A DNA stretch of 20,023 nt from Clostridiales bacterium. GTDB taxonomy: Bacteria > Bacillota > Clostridia > Christensenellales > CAG-1252. Below are positions 8,217 to 15,140 of the stretch, piece after piece (position 1 is the first letter of the stretch; every line of letters starts with the position of its first letter). A program made the translations under genes and the position numbers. The DNA lies in contig DMCI01000031.1 of the NCBI GenBank assembly GCA_003445835.1, forward strand, positions 1 to 20,023, written 5' to 3'. Under the pieces are notes generated by a model, which saw only the letters and a program-made list of their open reading frames with translations, did no database searches and was not told where the DNA came from.

Positions 8217-8834
8217 ATGAAAATCATTTTTCTCGGAGCACCCGGCAGCGGGAAGGGCACGCACGCAACTCGCGTCAAAACGGAGCTCGGAGTGCCGCAC
8301 ATTTCCACGGGAGACATCTTCCGTGAGAACATCAAAGGCGGCACGCCCCTCGGCGTTTTGGCAAAGAGTTATATCGATAAAGGCGCGCTCGTCCCCGACG
8401 ACGTGGTGATCAAGATCGTGGAGGACAGACTTTCCAGAGAAGACTGCAAAAACGGTTTCATTCTGGATGGCTTCCCCCGCACGATCTACCAAGCGGAAGC
8501 ACTCAAAAAGATCGCAAGCATCGACGTGGTCATCAACCTCGTCGTTGACGATGAAGCGATCGTAAAAAGAGTTGCGGGCAGACGTATGTGCCGCTGCGGA
8601 GAGACGTACAACGTGGCTTTCTTAAACGGCGCGACCACCTGCGCAAAGTGCGGTGGAGAGCTCTACCAGCGCGAGGACGACAAAGAAGAGACCGTCAAGA
8701 GCCGTCTGGAAGTCTATCACAAAGAGACCGCCCCCTTGATCGATTACTATCGCAAGGAAGGGCTTCTCAAGGACGTGGACGGATCGCAGGGCATCGAAGC
8801 GGTCTACAACGACATAATGAAGGTGCTGAAATGA
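8217..8834 (+). CDS. adk: Adenylate kinase with zinc-type LID domain
   Basis: Adenylate kinase interconverts ATP + AMP and 2 ADP in the cytoplasm. The P-loop is GAPGSGKGTHA (residues 7-17), the AMP site is around STGDIFRENI and DGFPRT, and the LID carries Cys125, Cys127, Cys142 and Cys145. That is a CxC...CxxC arrangement; the Cys4 LIDs I know best are CxxC...CxxC. At 205 residues it is slightly shorter than the usual 210-217. The ATG lies one base after the secY stop and no clear ribosome binding site is seen, so coupled re-initiation is likely. It overlaps map by four bases (ATGA). Confidence 0.97.
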   Translation: MKIIFLGAPGSGKGTHATRVKTELGVPHISTGDIFRENIKGGTPLGVLAKSYIDKGALVPDDVVIKIVEDRLSREDCKNGFILDGFPRTIYQAEALKKIASIDVVINLVVDDEAIVKRVAGRRMCRCGETYNVAFLNGATTCAKCGGELYQREDDKEETVKSRLEVYHKETAPLIDYYRKEGLLKDVDGSQGIEAVYNDIMKVLK

Positions 8835-9577
8835 TCTTTCTGAAAACGCCGGAACAAGTTAACGTGATGCGCAAAGCGAATTTGATCGTTCGCGACACGT
8901 TGCTGATGGTCAGAGACCGCATCAAAGCGGGCGTTACGACCGCTGAGGTGGACAGATGGGTCAAAGAGTACATCGAGTCGAGAGGGGCAATCCCTTCCTG
9001 CCTCGGGTATGAAGGTTACCCCGCAAGCACTTGCATATCCATTGACGACGTCGTCGTACACGGCATTCCCTCAAAGAAGCAATACATCGAAGAGGGGCAG
9101 ATCGTGGGCGTGGACTTATGCGCCTACGTTGACGGTTACCACGGCGACAGCGCGCGCACCTTCCCGATCGGTAAGGTGCACAAGGATAAGCTTGACCTTG
9201 TCAAGACGGCTGAAGAAGCCTTCTTTGAAGGGATCAAGGGCATTACCGCCGCAAACAGGATCGGAGATATCTCCTCGGCGATACAGACTTACGTCGAAGG
9301 GAAGGGTTACTCGGTCGTTCGGGCGCTTACCGGACACGGCATCGGCAGAGAGATGCACGAGGATCCCGCCGTTCCCAACTACGGCGAGAAGGGCAGAGGC
9401 GTCCGCCTTCGTCACGGCATGACGATCGCAGTCGAGCCGATGATCAATCTCGGCAGATACGACGTCTATACCGAACGCGACGGTTGGACGGTCCGCACCA
9501 GGGATCACTCCCCCTCCGCGCACTACGAAAACACCGTAGTCGTGTGGGATGACGGGGTAGAGATCCTCACAATGTAA
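8831..9577 (+). CDS. map: Methionine aminopeptidase, type I
   Basis: The enzyme removes the initiator Met from nascent proteins. The start at 8831 gives MIFLKTPEQVNVMRKANLIV, the conserved N-terminus; the open frame reaches back to 8588, but only inside adk. At 248 residues the expected metal ligands are Asp95, Asp106, His169, Glu202 and Glu233, and His78 is the substrate-side His. All fall in conserved contexts (VGVDLCAYVDGYHGD, TGHGIG, VEPM, HYENT). It has no N-terminal zinc finger extension. The overlap with adk indicates coupled translation. Confidence 0.98.
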   Translation: MIFLKTPEQVNVMRKANLIVRDTLLMVRDRIKAGVTTAEVDRWVKEYIESRGAIPSCLGYEGYPASTCISIDDVVVHGIPSKKQYIEEGQIVGVDLCAYVDGYHGDSARTFPIGKVHKDKLDLVKTAEEAFFEGIKGITAANRIGDISSAIQTYVEGKGYSVVRALTGHGIGREMHEDPAVPNYGEKGRGVRLRHGMTIAVEPMINLGRYDVYTERDGWTVRTRDHSPSAHYENTVVVWDDGVEILTM

Positions 9578-9583
9578 AAAAAT

Positions 9584-9856
9584 ATGCAAAAAGAAGTATT
9601 CGTTGGCAGTATAGTTTATTCAAAAGCTGGACGAGACCGGGGAAAATGTTATATAATAGTCAGGTTAGACGACAAAGGATACGCCTTTGTGGCAAACGGA
9701 GAAGAAAAGACAGCCGCTGCCCCCAAGCGTAAGAACGTAAAACACCTTGACTTCTCCGGCGATAGGAACGACGTGATCGGGGACAAATTCCTTTCGGGGA
9801 AGCAAGTCTTCGACAGCGAGATCAAAAGCGCGCTCCGGGCTTACTCGGGCAAATAA
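9584..9856 (+). CDS. KOW-domain RNA-binding protein (L14e-like)
   Basis: This 90-residue basic protein begins [20 protein letters not shown], a KOW motif resembling the archaeal/eukaryal L14e/L27e type. It ends with a region containing KRKNVKHLD. Clostridia commonly have such a small KOW protein between map and infA; its exact function is not known to me, but ribosome or RNA binding is the usual assignment. It lies six bases after map with no visible Shine-Dalgarno sequence. Codon choice in the first third (ATA, CGA, CGG, TTA, TCA) is less optimal than in the flanking ribosomal genes, which fits lower expression. Confidence 0.88.
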   Translation: MQKEVFVGSIVYSKAGRDRGKCYIIVRLDDKGYAFVANGEEKTAAAPKRKNVKHLDFSGDRNDVIGDKFLSGKQVFDSEIKSALRAYSGK

Positions 9857-9867
9857 GGAGGTTCGTT

Positions 9868-10092
9868 TTGTCAAAGGAAGACGTAATTGAGGTTCAAGGA
9901 AAAGTCATAGAAGTGCTGCCTTACCAGTCTTACAGAGTCGAATTGGAAAAGAGCGGCGCGCAGATCATCGCCTACCCGTCCGGGAAGATGCGCATCAAGA
10001 GCATCAAGATCATTGAAGGCGATTCGGTAAAAGTGGAAATCAGCCCCTACGATTTGACCAAAGGTCGCATCGTTTGGCGAGACAAGAACTAA
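9868..10092 (+). CDS. infA: Translation initiation factor IF-1 (TTG start)
   Basis: IF-1 occupies the 30S A site during initiation. The 74-residue protein reads [17 protein letters not shown] after its start, then [20 protein letters not shown] and [19 protein letters not shown], which is the S1/OB fold of IF-1. The start codon is TTG at 9868, six bases after a strong AGGAGG (9856-9861). No ATG or GTG is available between the preceding stop and the conserved KEDVIEV, so TTG is well supported. The gene is followed by rpmJ, as in most Firmicutes. Confidence 0.96.
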   Translation: MSKEDVIEVQGKVIEVLPYQSYRVELEKSGAQIIAYPSGKMRIKSIKIIEGDSVKVEISPYDLTKGRIVWRDKN

Positions 10093-10105
10093 TTGGGAGG
10101 AGAAT

Positions 10106-10222
10106 ATGAAAGTTAGACCGTCGGTTAAACCCATGTGTGACAAGTGCAAGATCATTCGTCGTCACGGCAAAGTTATGGTGATTTGCTCTAAGAGTAAGAG
10201 CCATAAGCAGGTGCAGGGATAA
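10106..10222 (+). CDS. rpmJ: Large subunit ribosomal protein L36
   Basis: This 38-codon gene reads [20 protein letters not shown] followed by a conserved GKVMVIC block and a basic end. Cys11, Cys14, Cys27 and His33 match the CxxC...C...H zinc knuckle of the Cys-type L36. GGGAGG (10095-10100) lies five bases before the ATG. Two residues near the C-terminus (CSKSKSHKQ) differ from the more common CENPKHKQ form and add one residue. The gene ends the compact spc-type run; the next gap contains a folded element. Confidence 0.97.
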   Translation: MKVRPSVKPMCDKCKIIRRHGKVMVICSKSKSHKQVQG

Positions 10223-10230
10223 TAGGCATA

Positions 10231-10302
10231 TCCTTTACTCAAACGAAGTGCGGCTGGACGAATTCATTCCAAATTACATTTCGTCCTTTCGAATGGGTAA
10301 AT
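10231..10302 (+). ncRNA. Predicted structured leader RNA upstream of rpsM (candidate autoregulatory site)
   Basis: The 117-base gap between rpmJ and rpsM holds a long imperfect hairpin. The outer stem pairs 10234-10241 with 10294-10301 (8 pairs, one G-U). A 2x2 A-rich internal loop follows, then 10244-10248 pairs with 10287-10291 (5 pairs, one G-U). After a 7-base bulge on the 5' side only (10249-10255), the inner stem GGACGAA/TTCGTCC (10256-10262 with 10280-10286) closes a 17-base loop. No T-run follows, so it is not an intrinsic terminator. The position, just before rpsM-rpsK-rpsD, matches where an S4-responsive leader regulates the alpha operon in E. coli. That function here is inference. 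Confidence 0.5.
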
Positions 10303-10339
10303 AAGATAAACACATCAAAGATTAAATGGAGGTATTTTA

Positions 10340-10708
10340 ATGGCTCGTATATCCGGTGTAGATTTGCCAAGAGAAAAAAGGCTTGAGATCGGTTTGACCT
10401 ATATCTTCGGTATAGGCCTTGCGACTTCTCGCAAAATTTTGGCAGCGACAGGGATTAGCCCTGATATCAGGGTAAAGGATTTGGCAGAGAGCGATGTTGC
10501 TACCTTGAGAGAGTACATCGAAAAGAATCTGCACGTTGAAGGCGACCTCAAGCGCGAGATCGATATGAACATCAAGAGATTGCGCGAGATCGGTTGCTAT
10601 CGTGGCGTCCGCCACAGAAAGGGTCTTCCCGTGAGAGGACAAAGCAGCAAGAGGAACGCTCGTACTCGTAAGGGCCCGAGACGTACCGTCGGCCGTTCTA
10701 AGAAATAA
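10340..10708 (+). CDS. rpsM: Small subunit ribosomal protein S13
   Basis: The 122-residue protein begins [20 protein letters not shown] and has the helix-two-turn-helix segment around [18 protein letters not shown]. Its basic C-terminal tail contains [10 protein letters not shown] and [13 protein letters not shown]13 contacts the P-site tRNA and 50S bridges from the 30S head. GGAGG (10328-10332) precedes the ATG by seven bases, downstream of the predicted leader hairpin, so the ribosome binding site itself is not inside that hairpin. It begins the alpha-type gene group. Confidence 0.98.
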   Translation: MARISGVDLPREKRLEIGLTYIFGIGLATSRKILAATGISPDIRVKDLAESDVATLREYIEKNLHVEGDLKREIDMNIKRLREIGCYRGVRHRKGLPVRGQSSKRNARTRKGPRRTVGRSKK

Positions 10709-10725
10709 GGGAGGGCTAAAAGGTT

Positions 10726-11118
10726 ATGGCAGTTAAGAAAGGTGTTATTAAAAAGCGTAAGGACATTATGCGCGTTGACAGAGGTCAAGCGCACATTCAG
10801 TGTTCTTTCAACAATACGATCGTTACGATCACCGACACGCAAGGGAACGCGATCAGCGCCTCCAGCTCGGGTAAGCTTGGGCTTCGCGGCAGCAAGAAGA
10901 GCACTCCCTATGCGGCGCAGATGGTCATGGAAGACGCGGCAAGAGTCGCCAAAGAGCATGGACTCAAGTCCGTTGACGTCTTCGTAAAGGGCCCCGGTCA
11001 GGGCAGAGAGTCCGCGATTCGCGCGCTCCAAAATGCAGAGATCTCCGTTACGTCCATCCAAGACGTTTCCCCGATCCCGCACAACGGATGCCGCCCGCCC
11101 AAGCGTAGAAGACTGTAG
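10726..11118 (+). CDS. rpsK: Small subunit ribosomal protein S11
   Basis: S11 (130 residues) shows the family pattern [40 protein letters not shown], and the C-terminal block [20 protein letters not shown] followed by KRRRL. It forms part of the 30S platform near the E-site mRNA. A GGGAGGG stretch follows the rpsM stop, with AAAAGG nearer the ATG. Nothing unusual is seen. Confidence 0.98.
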   Translation: MAVKKGVIKKRKDIMRVDRGQAHIQCSFNNTIVTITDTQGNAISASSSGKLGLRGSKKSTPYAAQMVMEDAARVAKEHGLKSVDVFVKGPGQGRESAIRALQNAEISVTSIQDVSPIPHNGCRPPKRRRL

Positions 11119-11129
11119 GAGGTAGCAAA

Positions 11130-11786
11130 ATGGCAAAGTACACAGGTCCCGATTGTCGCTTGTGCAGAAGAGAGGGCGAGAAGCTCTATCTCAAGGGCGA
11201 CAGATGTTATAATATCAGCAGCGACGGCACCCAAGGCAGAAAGCTCTGCCCGTTGGAGAAAGGCCGTATCAATCCCCCCGGTCCCGTCAAGACCGGCAGA
11301 AGGAAGATCTCCGACTACGCTCTCCAGCTTCGTGAGAAGCAGAAGACCAAGAGAGCTTACGGTATCCTTGAAAAGCAGTTCCGCATGTATCACGAGAAAG
11401 CGGAGCGCATGAAGGGCATCACCGGTGAAAACATGCTCATCTTGATCGAGCGCAGGCTTGATAACGTGGTGTTCCGCCTCGGTATCGGCGGCAGCAGAGC
11501 GCAAGCGAGACAAATCGTCAATCACGGTCACGTTACCGTGAACGGCAAAAACGTTAATATTCCCTCTTACCTCGTTTCTCCCGGCGACGTGATCGCGGTC
11601 AAGGAAAGTAAGCAGGGCAAGAAACTTTTTGAGGCGGTCAAAGAAGTGGGCGCAAAGTCCGCTCTCCCGCAGTGGCTTGAATTTGACAAGACCACCCTCA
11701 CCGGTAAGGTTTTGCAGATGCCGAAGCGCGAGGATATCGACCTCAGGATCAAGGAGCACATGATAGTCGAGTTGTACTCCAAGTAA
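11130..11786 (+). CDS. rpsD: Small subunit ribosomal protein S4, Cys-type with enlarged zinc knuckle
   Basis: S4 nucleates 30S assembly on the 5' domain of 16S rRNA and in E. coli represses the alpha operon. The N-terminus MAKYTGPDCRLCRREGEKLY has Cys9 and Cys12, followed by Cys26 and Cys40. In the Cys-type S4 I know, the last two are only four residues apart (CYSPKC pattern); here 13 residues separate them, with a Gly/Ser/Asp stretch. The S4 RNA-binding domain is at about 108-165 (ERRLDNVVFRLGIGGSRAQA, NHGHVTVNGKNVNIPSY). Total length is 218 compared with the usual 200-208. AGGAGGT precedes the ATG. Confidence 0.97.
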   Translation: MAKYTGPDCRLCRREGEKLYLKGDRCYNISSDGTQGRKLCPLEKGRINPPGPVKTGRRKISDYALQLREKQKTKRAYGILEKQFRMYHEKAERMKGITGENMLILIERRLDNVVFRLGIGGSRAQARQIVNHGHVTVNGKNVNIPSYLVSPGDVIAVKESKQGKKLFEAVKEVGAKSALPQWLEFDKTTLTGKVLQMPKREDIDLRIKEHMIVELYSK

Positions 11787-11801
11787 AAAAGGAGGAATAT
11801 T

Positions 11802-12764
11802 ATGATCATAAAAATCAAAACCCCGCAAATCACCGCTACCGAAAGCGCAGACGGCTCCGTCGCAACCATTACCGTCGAGCCGCTTGAGAAAGGTTTGGGT
11901 ATCACCCTCGGAAACGCTCTTCGCAGAATGTTGCTCTCCGATCTTCCCGGTGCGGCAGCCGTCGGCGTTAAGATCGAGGGCGTAATGCACGAGTTCTCCA
12001 CCATCCCCAACATCGTTGAGGACGTGGTCGACATCATCCTCAACATCAAGGGTCTTGCCTTTATGGAAAAGAGCCCCTTGGAGGAAAACGAAAGGGCGAT
12101 CGTCCGCATCAAAAAGAGCACTCCCGGCCCCGTCACGGGCAAGGATATCGAGTGCGGCTTGAACCTCGCCGTTGTCAACGAGGATCACTATATCTGCACC
12201 ATCAACGAAGGTGGCACCTTGGATATGGAGATCACCGTTATGAGCGGCAGAGGTTACGTCGGCGCGGATAAGAACAAAATAGCGGATCAACCCATCGGTT
12301 ACATCCCCGTGGACAGCATCTTCACCCCCGTGCTTGCGGCAAGCTATGCCGTCGAGGACGCTCGTGTCGGTCAGGACATCAACTACGACAGGCTCGTTTT
12401 GAACGTCAAGACCAACGGCACCACCAGCGCGAAGAAGACGCTTTCCCTCGCTGCGGCGATTTTGGACGAACACGCAAAACTCTTCATCAACCTTTGTGAC
12501 GAAGTGCCCAAGATGGACATTATGCAGACGGACGAACCCGATCCCTCCGCAACCTATCTTGAGACGCCCATCGAGCAGCTTGACTTCTCGGTGCGTTCGT
12601 ACAACTGCTTAAAGAGAGCGGGCATTCACGTTGTGCGTGAACTTATAGACAAATCCGAGGCTGAAATGCTCAAGGTGCGTAACCTTGGACAAAAGTCTCT
12701 TGACGAAGTGAAGAAGAAACTGGAAGAACTTGGTCTCTCGCTTCGCAACAATGACGAACAATAG
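11802..12764 (+). CDS. rpoA: DNA-directed RNA polymerase alpha subunit
   Basis: Alpha dimerises to start RNA polymerase assembly. The N-terminal domain (about 1-230) has [20 protein letters not shown] and [20 protein letters not shown]. After an acidic linker, the C-terminal domain (about 255-315) has [16 protein letters not shown] and [20 protein letters not shown], which bind UP-element DNA and activators. At 320 residues it is close to the usual 313-330. The ribosome binding site AAAAAAGGAGG lies in the 15-base gap after rpsD. Its place between rpsD and rplQ is universal in this cluster. Confidence 0.98.
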   Translation: MIIKIKTPQITATESADGSVATITVEPLEKGLGITLGNALRRMLLSDLPGAAAVGVKIEGVMHEFSTIPNIVEDVVDIILNIKGLAFMEKSPLEENERAIVRIKKSTPGPVTGKDIECGLNLAVVNEDHYICTINEGGTLDMEITVMSGRGYVGADKNKIADQPIGYIPVDSIFTPVLAASYAVEDARVGQDINYDRLVLNVKTNGTTSAKKTLSLAAAILDEHAKLFINLCDEVPKMDIMQTDEPDPSATYLETPIEQLDFSVRSYNCLKRAGIHVVRELIDKSEAEMLKVRNLGQKSLDEVKKKLEELGLSLRNNDEQ

Positions 12765-12775
12765 GGAGGCAGAAT

Positions 12776-13285
12776 ATGAATCAGAGAAAATTGGGTAGAC
12801 CCACTGATCAACGTATGGCAGTGCTGAAGAACCAGGTTTCCGAACTCTTGTGGTACGGCAAGATCGAGACCACCTTCGATCGCGCTAAGGAAGTCAGCCG
12901 CATGGCTGATAAGCTTATCACCGTGGCCATCAAGGCGTACGACGACACCGTTGAAGTGGTCAAGGAAAAAGTGAACCTCAAAAACGAAAAGGTTTCCGTC
13001 AAGTTTGTCAACGACGGTCCCAAAAAGCTTGCCGCAAGACGTAAGCTTATTGCGTCGCTCTACGACCTTCAGGAGCTCAAGGGCGAGAAGGAAAGCAAGA
13101 GCAAGTACGCCGCAAGGACCAAGGACATCAAGCATCCTTTGGTGGAAAAGCTTTTCAACGAGTATGCTCCGCGCTACAAAGAGCGCAACGACAAGCAGAC
13201 CCAAGGGGGCGGCTACACCCGTATCCTTCGTTTGGGGGAGCGTAGGGGTGACGCTGCCGAGATGGCGATCATCGAGCTCGTATAA
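12776..13285 (+). CDS. rplQ: Large subunit ribosomal protein L17, long form
   Basis: L17 sits near the 50S exit tunnel. The ends are standard: [20 protein letters not shown] at the start and [20 protein letters not shown] plus AIIELV at the end. With 169 residues it is about 50 longer than the usual 112-120. The extra material lies in two stretches, about 55-83 (between [10 protein letters not shown] and LAARRKLIA) and about 98-118 ([20 protein letters not shown]). I recall similar long L17 proteins in Lachnospiraceae, so this is probably inherited rather than an error. It is the last gene before the terminator. Confidence 0.96.
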   Translation: MNQRKLGRPTDQRMAVLKNQVSELLWYGKIETTFDRAKEVSRMADKLITVAIKAYDDTVEVVKEKVNLKNEKVSVKFVNDGPKKLAARRKLIASLYDLQELKGEKESKSKYAARTKDIKHPLVEKLFNEYAPRYKERNDKQTQGGGYTRILRLGERRGDAAEMAIIELV

Positions 13286-13310
13286 TACCACATCTACTTT
13301 GTTGCAATTC

Positions 13311-13357
13311 AAAACCGCGCAGTTACGTACAAAAAGTACGCGCCTGCGCGGTTTTTT
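13311..13357 (+). terminator. Intrinsic terminator of the ribosomal protein operon
   Basis: The 8-base stem CCGCGCAG (13315-13322) pairs with CTGCGCGG (13344-13351), flanked by AAAA/TTTT, and a six-T run ends at 13357. An inner stem CGTAC/GTACG with an AAAAA loop (13326-13340) extends the hairpin. It lies 26 bases after the rplQ stop. Confidence 0.92.
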
Positions 13358-13413
13358 CATTGGCGCCTTGTATCTGTGGCATTCTCCGAGCTCGATGTAA
13401 GTACGCGCCTGCG
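13334..13413. repeat. 15-bp direct repeat of the terminator's 3' arm
   Basis: AAGTACGCGCCTGCG occurs at 13334-13348, within the terminator, and again at 13399-13413. The second copy is followed by a run of six T but lacks the matching 5' arm. It may be a remnant of a duplicated terminator. Confidence 0.8.
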
Positions 13414-13555
13414 TTTTTTGAGAGTTTCACTTTAATTTTTCAATACAAATCTGCACCTTAGCAAACGCAAACGTGACAACTTTTTACATCAAATTAATTA
13501 TCTTATATACAAGAAATTTGAAAAGCAAGATCTTTGACAAGGAGAGAAATGACGG
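13414..13555. other. AT-rich intergenic DNA, no gene seen
   Basis: Between the terminator remnant and the next promoter I see no coding frame and no convincing RNA. A TTTACA (13483-13488) lies near TATATA (13504-13509), but the spacing of 15 bases is poor. A TTGACA at 13534-13539 has no partner -10 box at a suitable distance. Confidence 0.5.
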
Positions 13556-13584
13556 TTGTCATCGGCTGTGTTGTGTGATATAAT
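13556..13584 (+). promoter_or_regulatory. Sigma-A-type promoter with extended -10 for the membrane LuxR gene
   Basis: TTGTCA (13556-13561) and TATAAT (13579-13584) are separated by exactly 17 bases. TG at 13576-13577 gives an extended -10. Transcription would begin near 13591, leaving a leader of about 54 bases before the ATG at 13645. Confidence 0.82.
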
Positions 13585-13601
13585 CAAATTAAGCAACACA
13601 G
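13566..13601. promoter_or_regulatory. Inverted repeat bracketing the -10 box: probable operator
   Basis: CTGTGTTG (13566-13573) and its perfect complement CAACACAG (13594-13601) lie on either side of the -10 box and the expected start point, with 20 bases between them. A dimeric regulator bound here would block or reshape initiation. Autoregulation by the downstream LuxR-type protein is possible but not shown. Confidence 0.55.
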
Positions 13602-13644
13602 TCGCACTTTTTGTATCTGAAACTGTTTTGGAAGAATTGGGGAA

Positions 13645-15024
13645 ATGACGTTAGAAGGTAAAGCCGGAGCAATAAAAAACGTACGTAAGACCAAGTGGGT
13701 AAACGTTGTATTTTGGGCAATTTTGTATACCTTCGTTTTTATGTCGTCCACGAAGTACTTTATTTATGAAGACGGCATTTTGAGCGTCAGGTTCTCCATG
13801 ATGGCGCTTTATCAACATATAGCGTTGCTTACAAGCATCATCGTCGGGTTCATCTTTATCAGACGGCACAGTTTAAGTGGGCTCAAGCGAGTGCTTAGCT
13901 GTTTGGCGGCGGTGATGATCGTCTTTGCCGCCGTCTTTGAAGGCGTGCGTTTGAACTTGGTCTATTTGATTTGCCTTTCCGCTTTGTTGGGACTTCTTTC
14001 GGATTGTTCTCTTTTGACTTATATTTACGAGATGAACAACAGCGAACGCTTGTTTGGTATTTTTCTTTGTCATTTGCTCGTTGCGTGCGTTGGATTTTTC
14101 AGCATTCGATTCAACCGTACCACGGCAGAGTTTTGGTGGCTGATCTTTGCTTTGTCGGTGGCGGGGCTGATTTCTTGCTTGTTGGAGGAGGCGGACGGGA
14201 TGTCGGACGTCGCCGTTTCGGAAAAGTTTAAAAAGAAGCTTTATTTCCCGCTTATCCTCGCTTGCGTCGGCGGCGTCAGCGCGGTGTGCAGTTCGATGAT
14301 CGTCATCGGAAGGCTTGCCGCCGTCGTCCCGAACGCGCGGTTTTTCTTTTACGGAGGGGCAGTCGTGGGGGCGGTCGTGTACTTTTTGGAGTATCGCTTT
14401 TTGCCGCGGCCTGCGACGAGTACGCTTTCCACGGGGTTTGCTACCGCGATCTTGGGGATATTTTGTTACTACCTTTCAACCACAACGGGCGTGACTTACG
14501 TTGCCGCGGCGTTTGCGGGTGCGACCTTTAACGTATGTATGATGAATTTGTATTACATTCTTTGTAACATCATAAAAAAGTACAAAGATTCTCCGATGCT
14601 CAGCGTTGCGCCCATCGTTTCAAACTTCGTCGGGATGGGGATCACGGTGATCGCAACTTTCGTCGTGCTTTACGCAAACGATGCCTTCGTCAAGATCTTA
14701 TTGGGCGTTTGTCTGCTTGGGGACGTCGTGGTGCTTGCTACCTCACCCTTTTGGGAAAAGGGCGTTTCCGTCACGGCAAAGCAGGAGGAATACGTCAGGT
14801 TTGACACCACCATCACCAAACAACAAGCTTACAAAAGCGCCGGACTGACGGATAAGGAGATCGAAGTCGCATCCCTTCTTTTGGAAGGAGCCGCCTTGCG
14901 GGAGATCGCAAACAAGCTTTACATCAGTGAAAATACGGCGAAAACGCACCGCGCGTCGATATACAGAAAGATGCAGGTCGGGTCGAAAGAAGAATTGTTT
15001 GAAAAAATGAAGTACACCGTTTGA
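13645..15024 (+). CDS. Membrane-embedded LuxR-family transcriptional regulator (12 spans + HTH)
   Basis: The 459-residue protein has about twelve hydrophobic segments between residues 20 and 375, for example VNVVFWAILYTFVFM, LLVACVGFFSI and GITVIATFVVLYA. A C-terminal LuxR-type helix-turn-helix follows at about 400-455 (LTDKEIEVASLLLEGAALRE, then IANKLYISENTAKTHRASIY). This resembles the 12-span LuxR regulators known from gut Coriobacteriia such as Eggerthella, where the membrane part is thought to sense a ligand and the HTH regulates nearby genes. The membrane part has an MFS-like layout, but I see no transporter motif. The ribosome binding site is weak (GGAAG, 13630-13634). The nearest candidate target is the lipoprotein gene downstream. 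Confidence 0.88.
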   Translation: MTLEGKAGAIKNVRKTKWVNVVFWAILYTFVFMSSTKYFIYEDGILSVRFSMMALYQHIALLTSIIVGFIFIRRHSLSGLKRVLSCLAAVMIVFAAVFEGVRLNLVYLICLSALLGLLSDCSLLTYIYEMNNSERLFGIFLCHLLVACVGFFSIRFNRTTAEFWWLIFALSVAGLISCLLEEADGMSDVAVSEKFKKKLYFPLILACVGGVSAVCSSMIVIGRLAAVVPNARFFFYGGAVVGAVVYFLEYRFLPRPATSTLSTGFATAILGIFCYYLSTTTGVTYVAAAFAGATFNVCMMNLYYILCNIIKKYKDSPMLSVAPIVSNFVGMGITVIATFVVLYANDAFVKILLGVCLLGDVVVLATSPFWEKGVSVTAKQEEYVRFDTTITKQQAYKSAGLTDKEIEVASLLLEGAALREIANKLYISENTAKTHRASIYRKMQVGSKEELFEKMKYTV

Positions 15025-15040
15025 CCGCTTTCAAAAGCAA

Positions 15041-15088
15041 AATCACCCTCAAATCACCCTTTATTACGCGCTCGCGCCCGTTTATAAT
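15041..15088 (+). promoter_or_regulatory. Candidate activator-dependent promoter of the lipoprotein gene
   Basis: TATAAT (15083-15088) is a consensus -10, but the -35 position 17 bases upstream (15060-15065, TTTATT) is poor. Immediately before it AATCACCCT occurs twice, at 15041-15049 and 15052-15060, an 11-base period that places both copies on one face of the helix. This is the layout of an activator site abutting a weak -35. Confidence 0.55.
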
Positions 15089-15094
15089 TAAATA

Positions 15095-15108
15095 AGCCGA
15101 AACCGGCT
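15095..15108 (+). promoter_or_regulatory. Short hairpin at the predicted 5' end of the lipoprotein mRNA
   Basis: AGCCG and CGGCT (15095-15099 and 15104-15108) flank an AAAC loop and begin about seven bases after the -10 box. It could protect the transcript 5' end or be part of an operator. It is short, so chance is possible. Confidence 0.35.
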
Positions 15109-15140
15109 GTTCGTTACAAATTTTGAAAAGGGGAAAAGCT

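Noticed and set aside
7076..8344. 422-codon minus-strand frame opposite secY
   Set aside because: Low-complexity His/Asp-rich translation antisense to a conserved membrane protein; a shadow of secY codons.
10998..12473. 491-codon minus-strand frame opposite rpsK, rpsD and rpoA
   Set aside because: Crosses three conserved genes on the other strand and has no start context; a shadow frame.
13281..13286. Perfect TATAAT at the rplQ stop codon
   Set aside because: No -35 box at 16-18 bases, and a terminator lies just downstream, so a promoter here would be unproductive.
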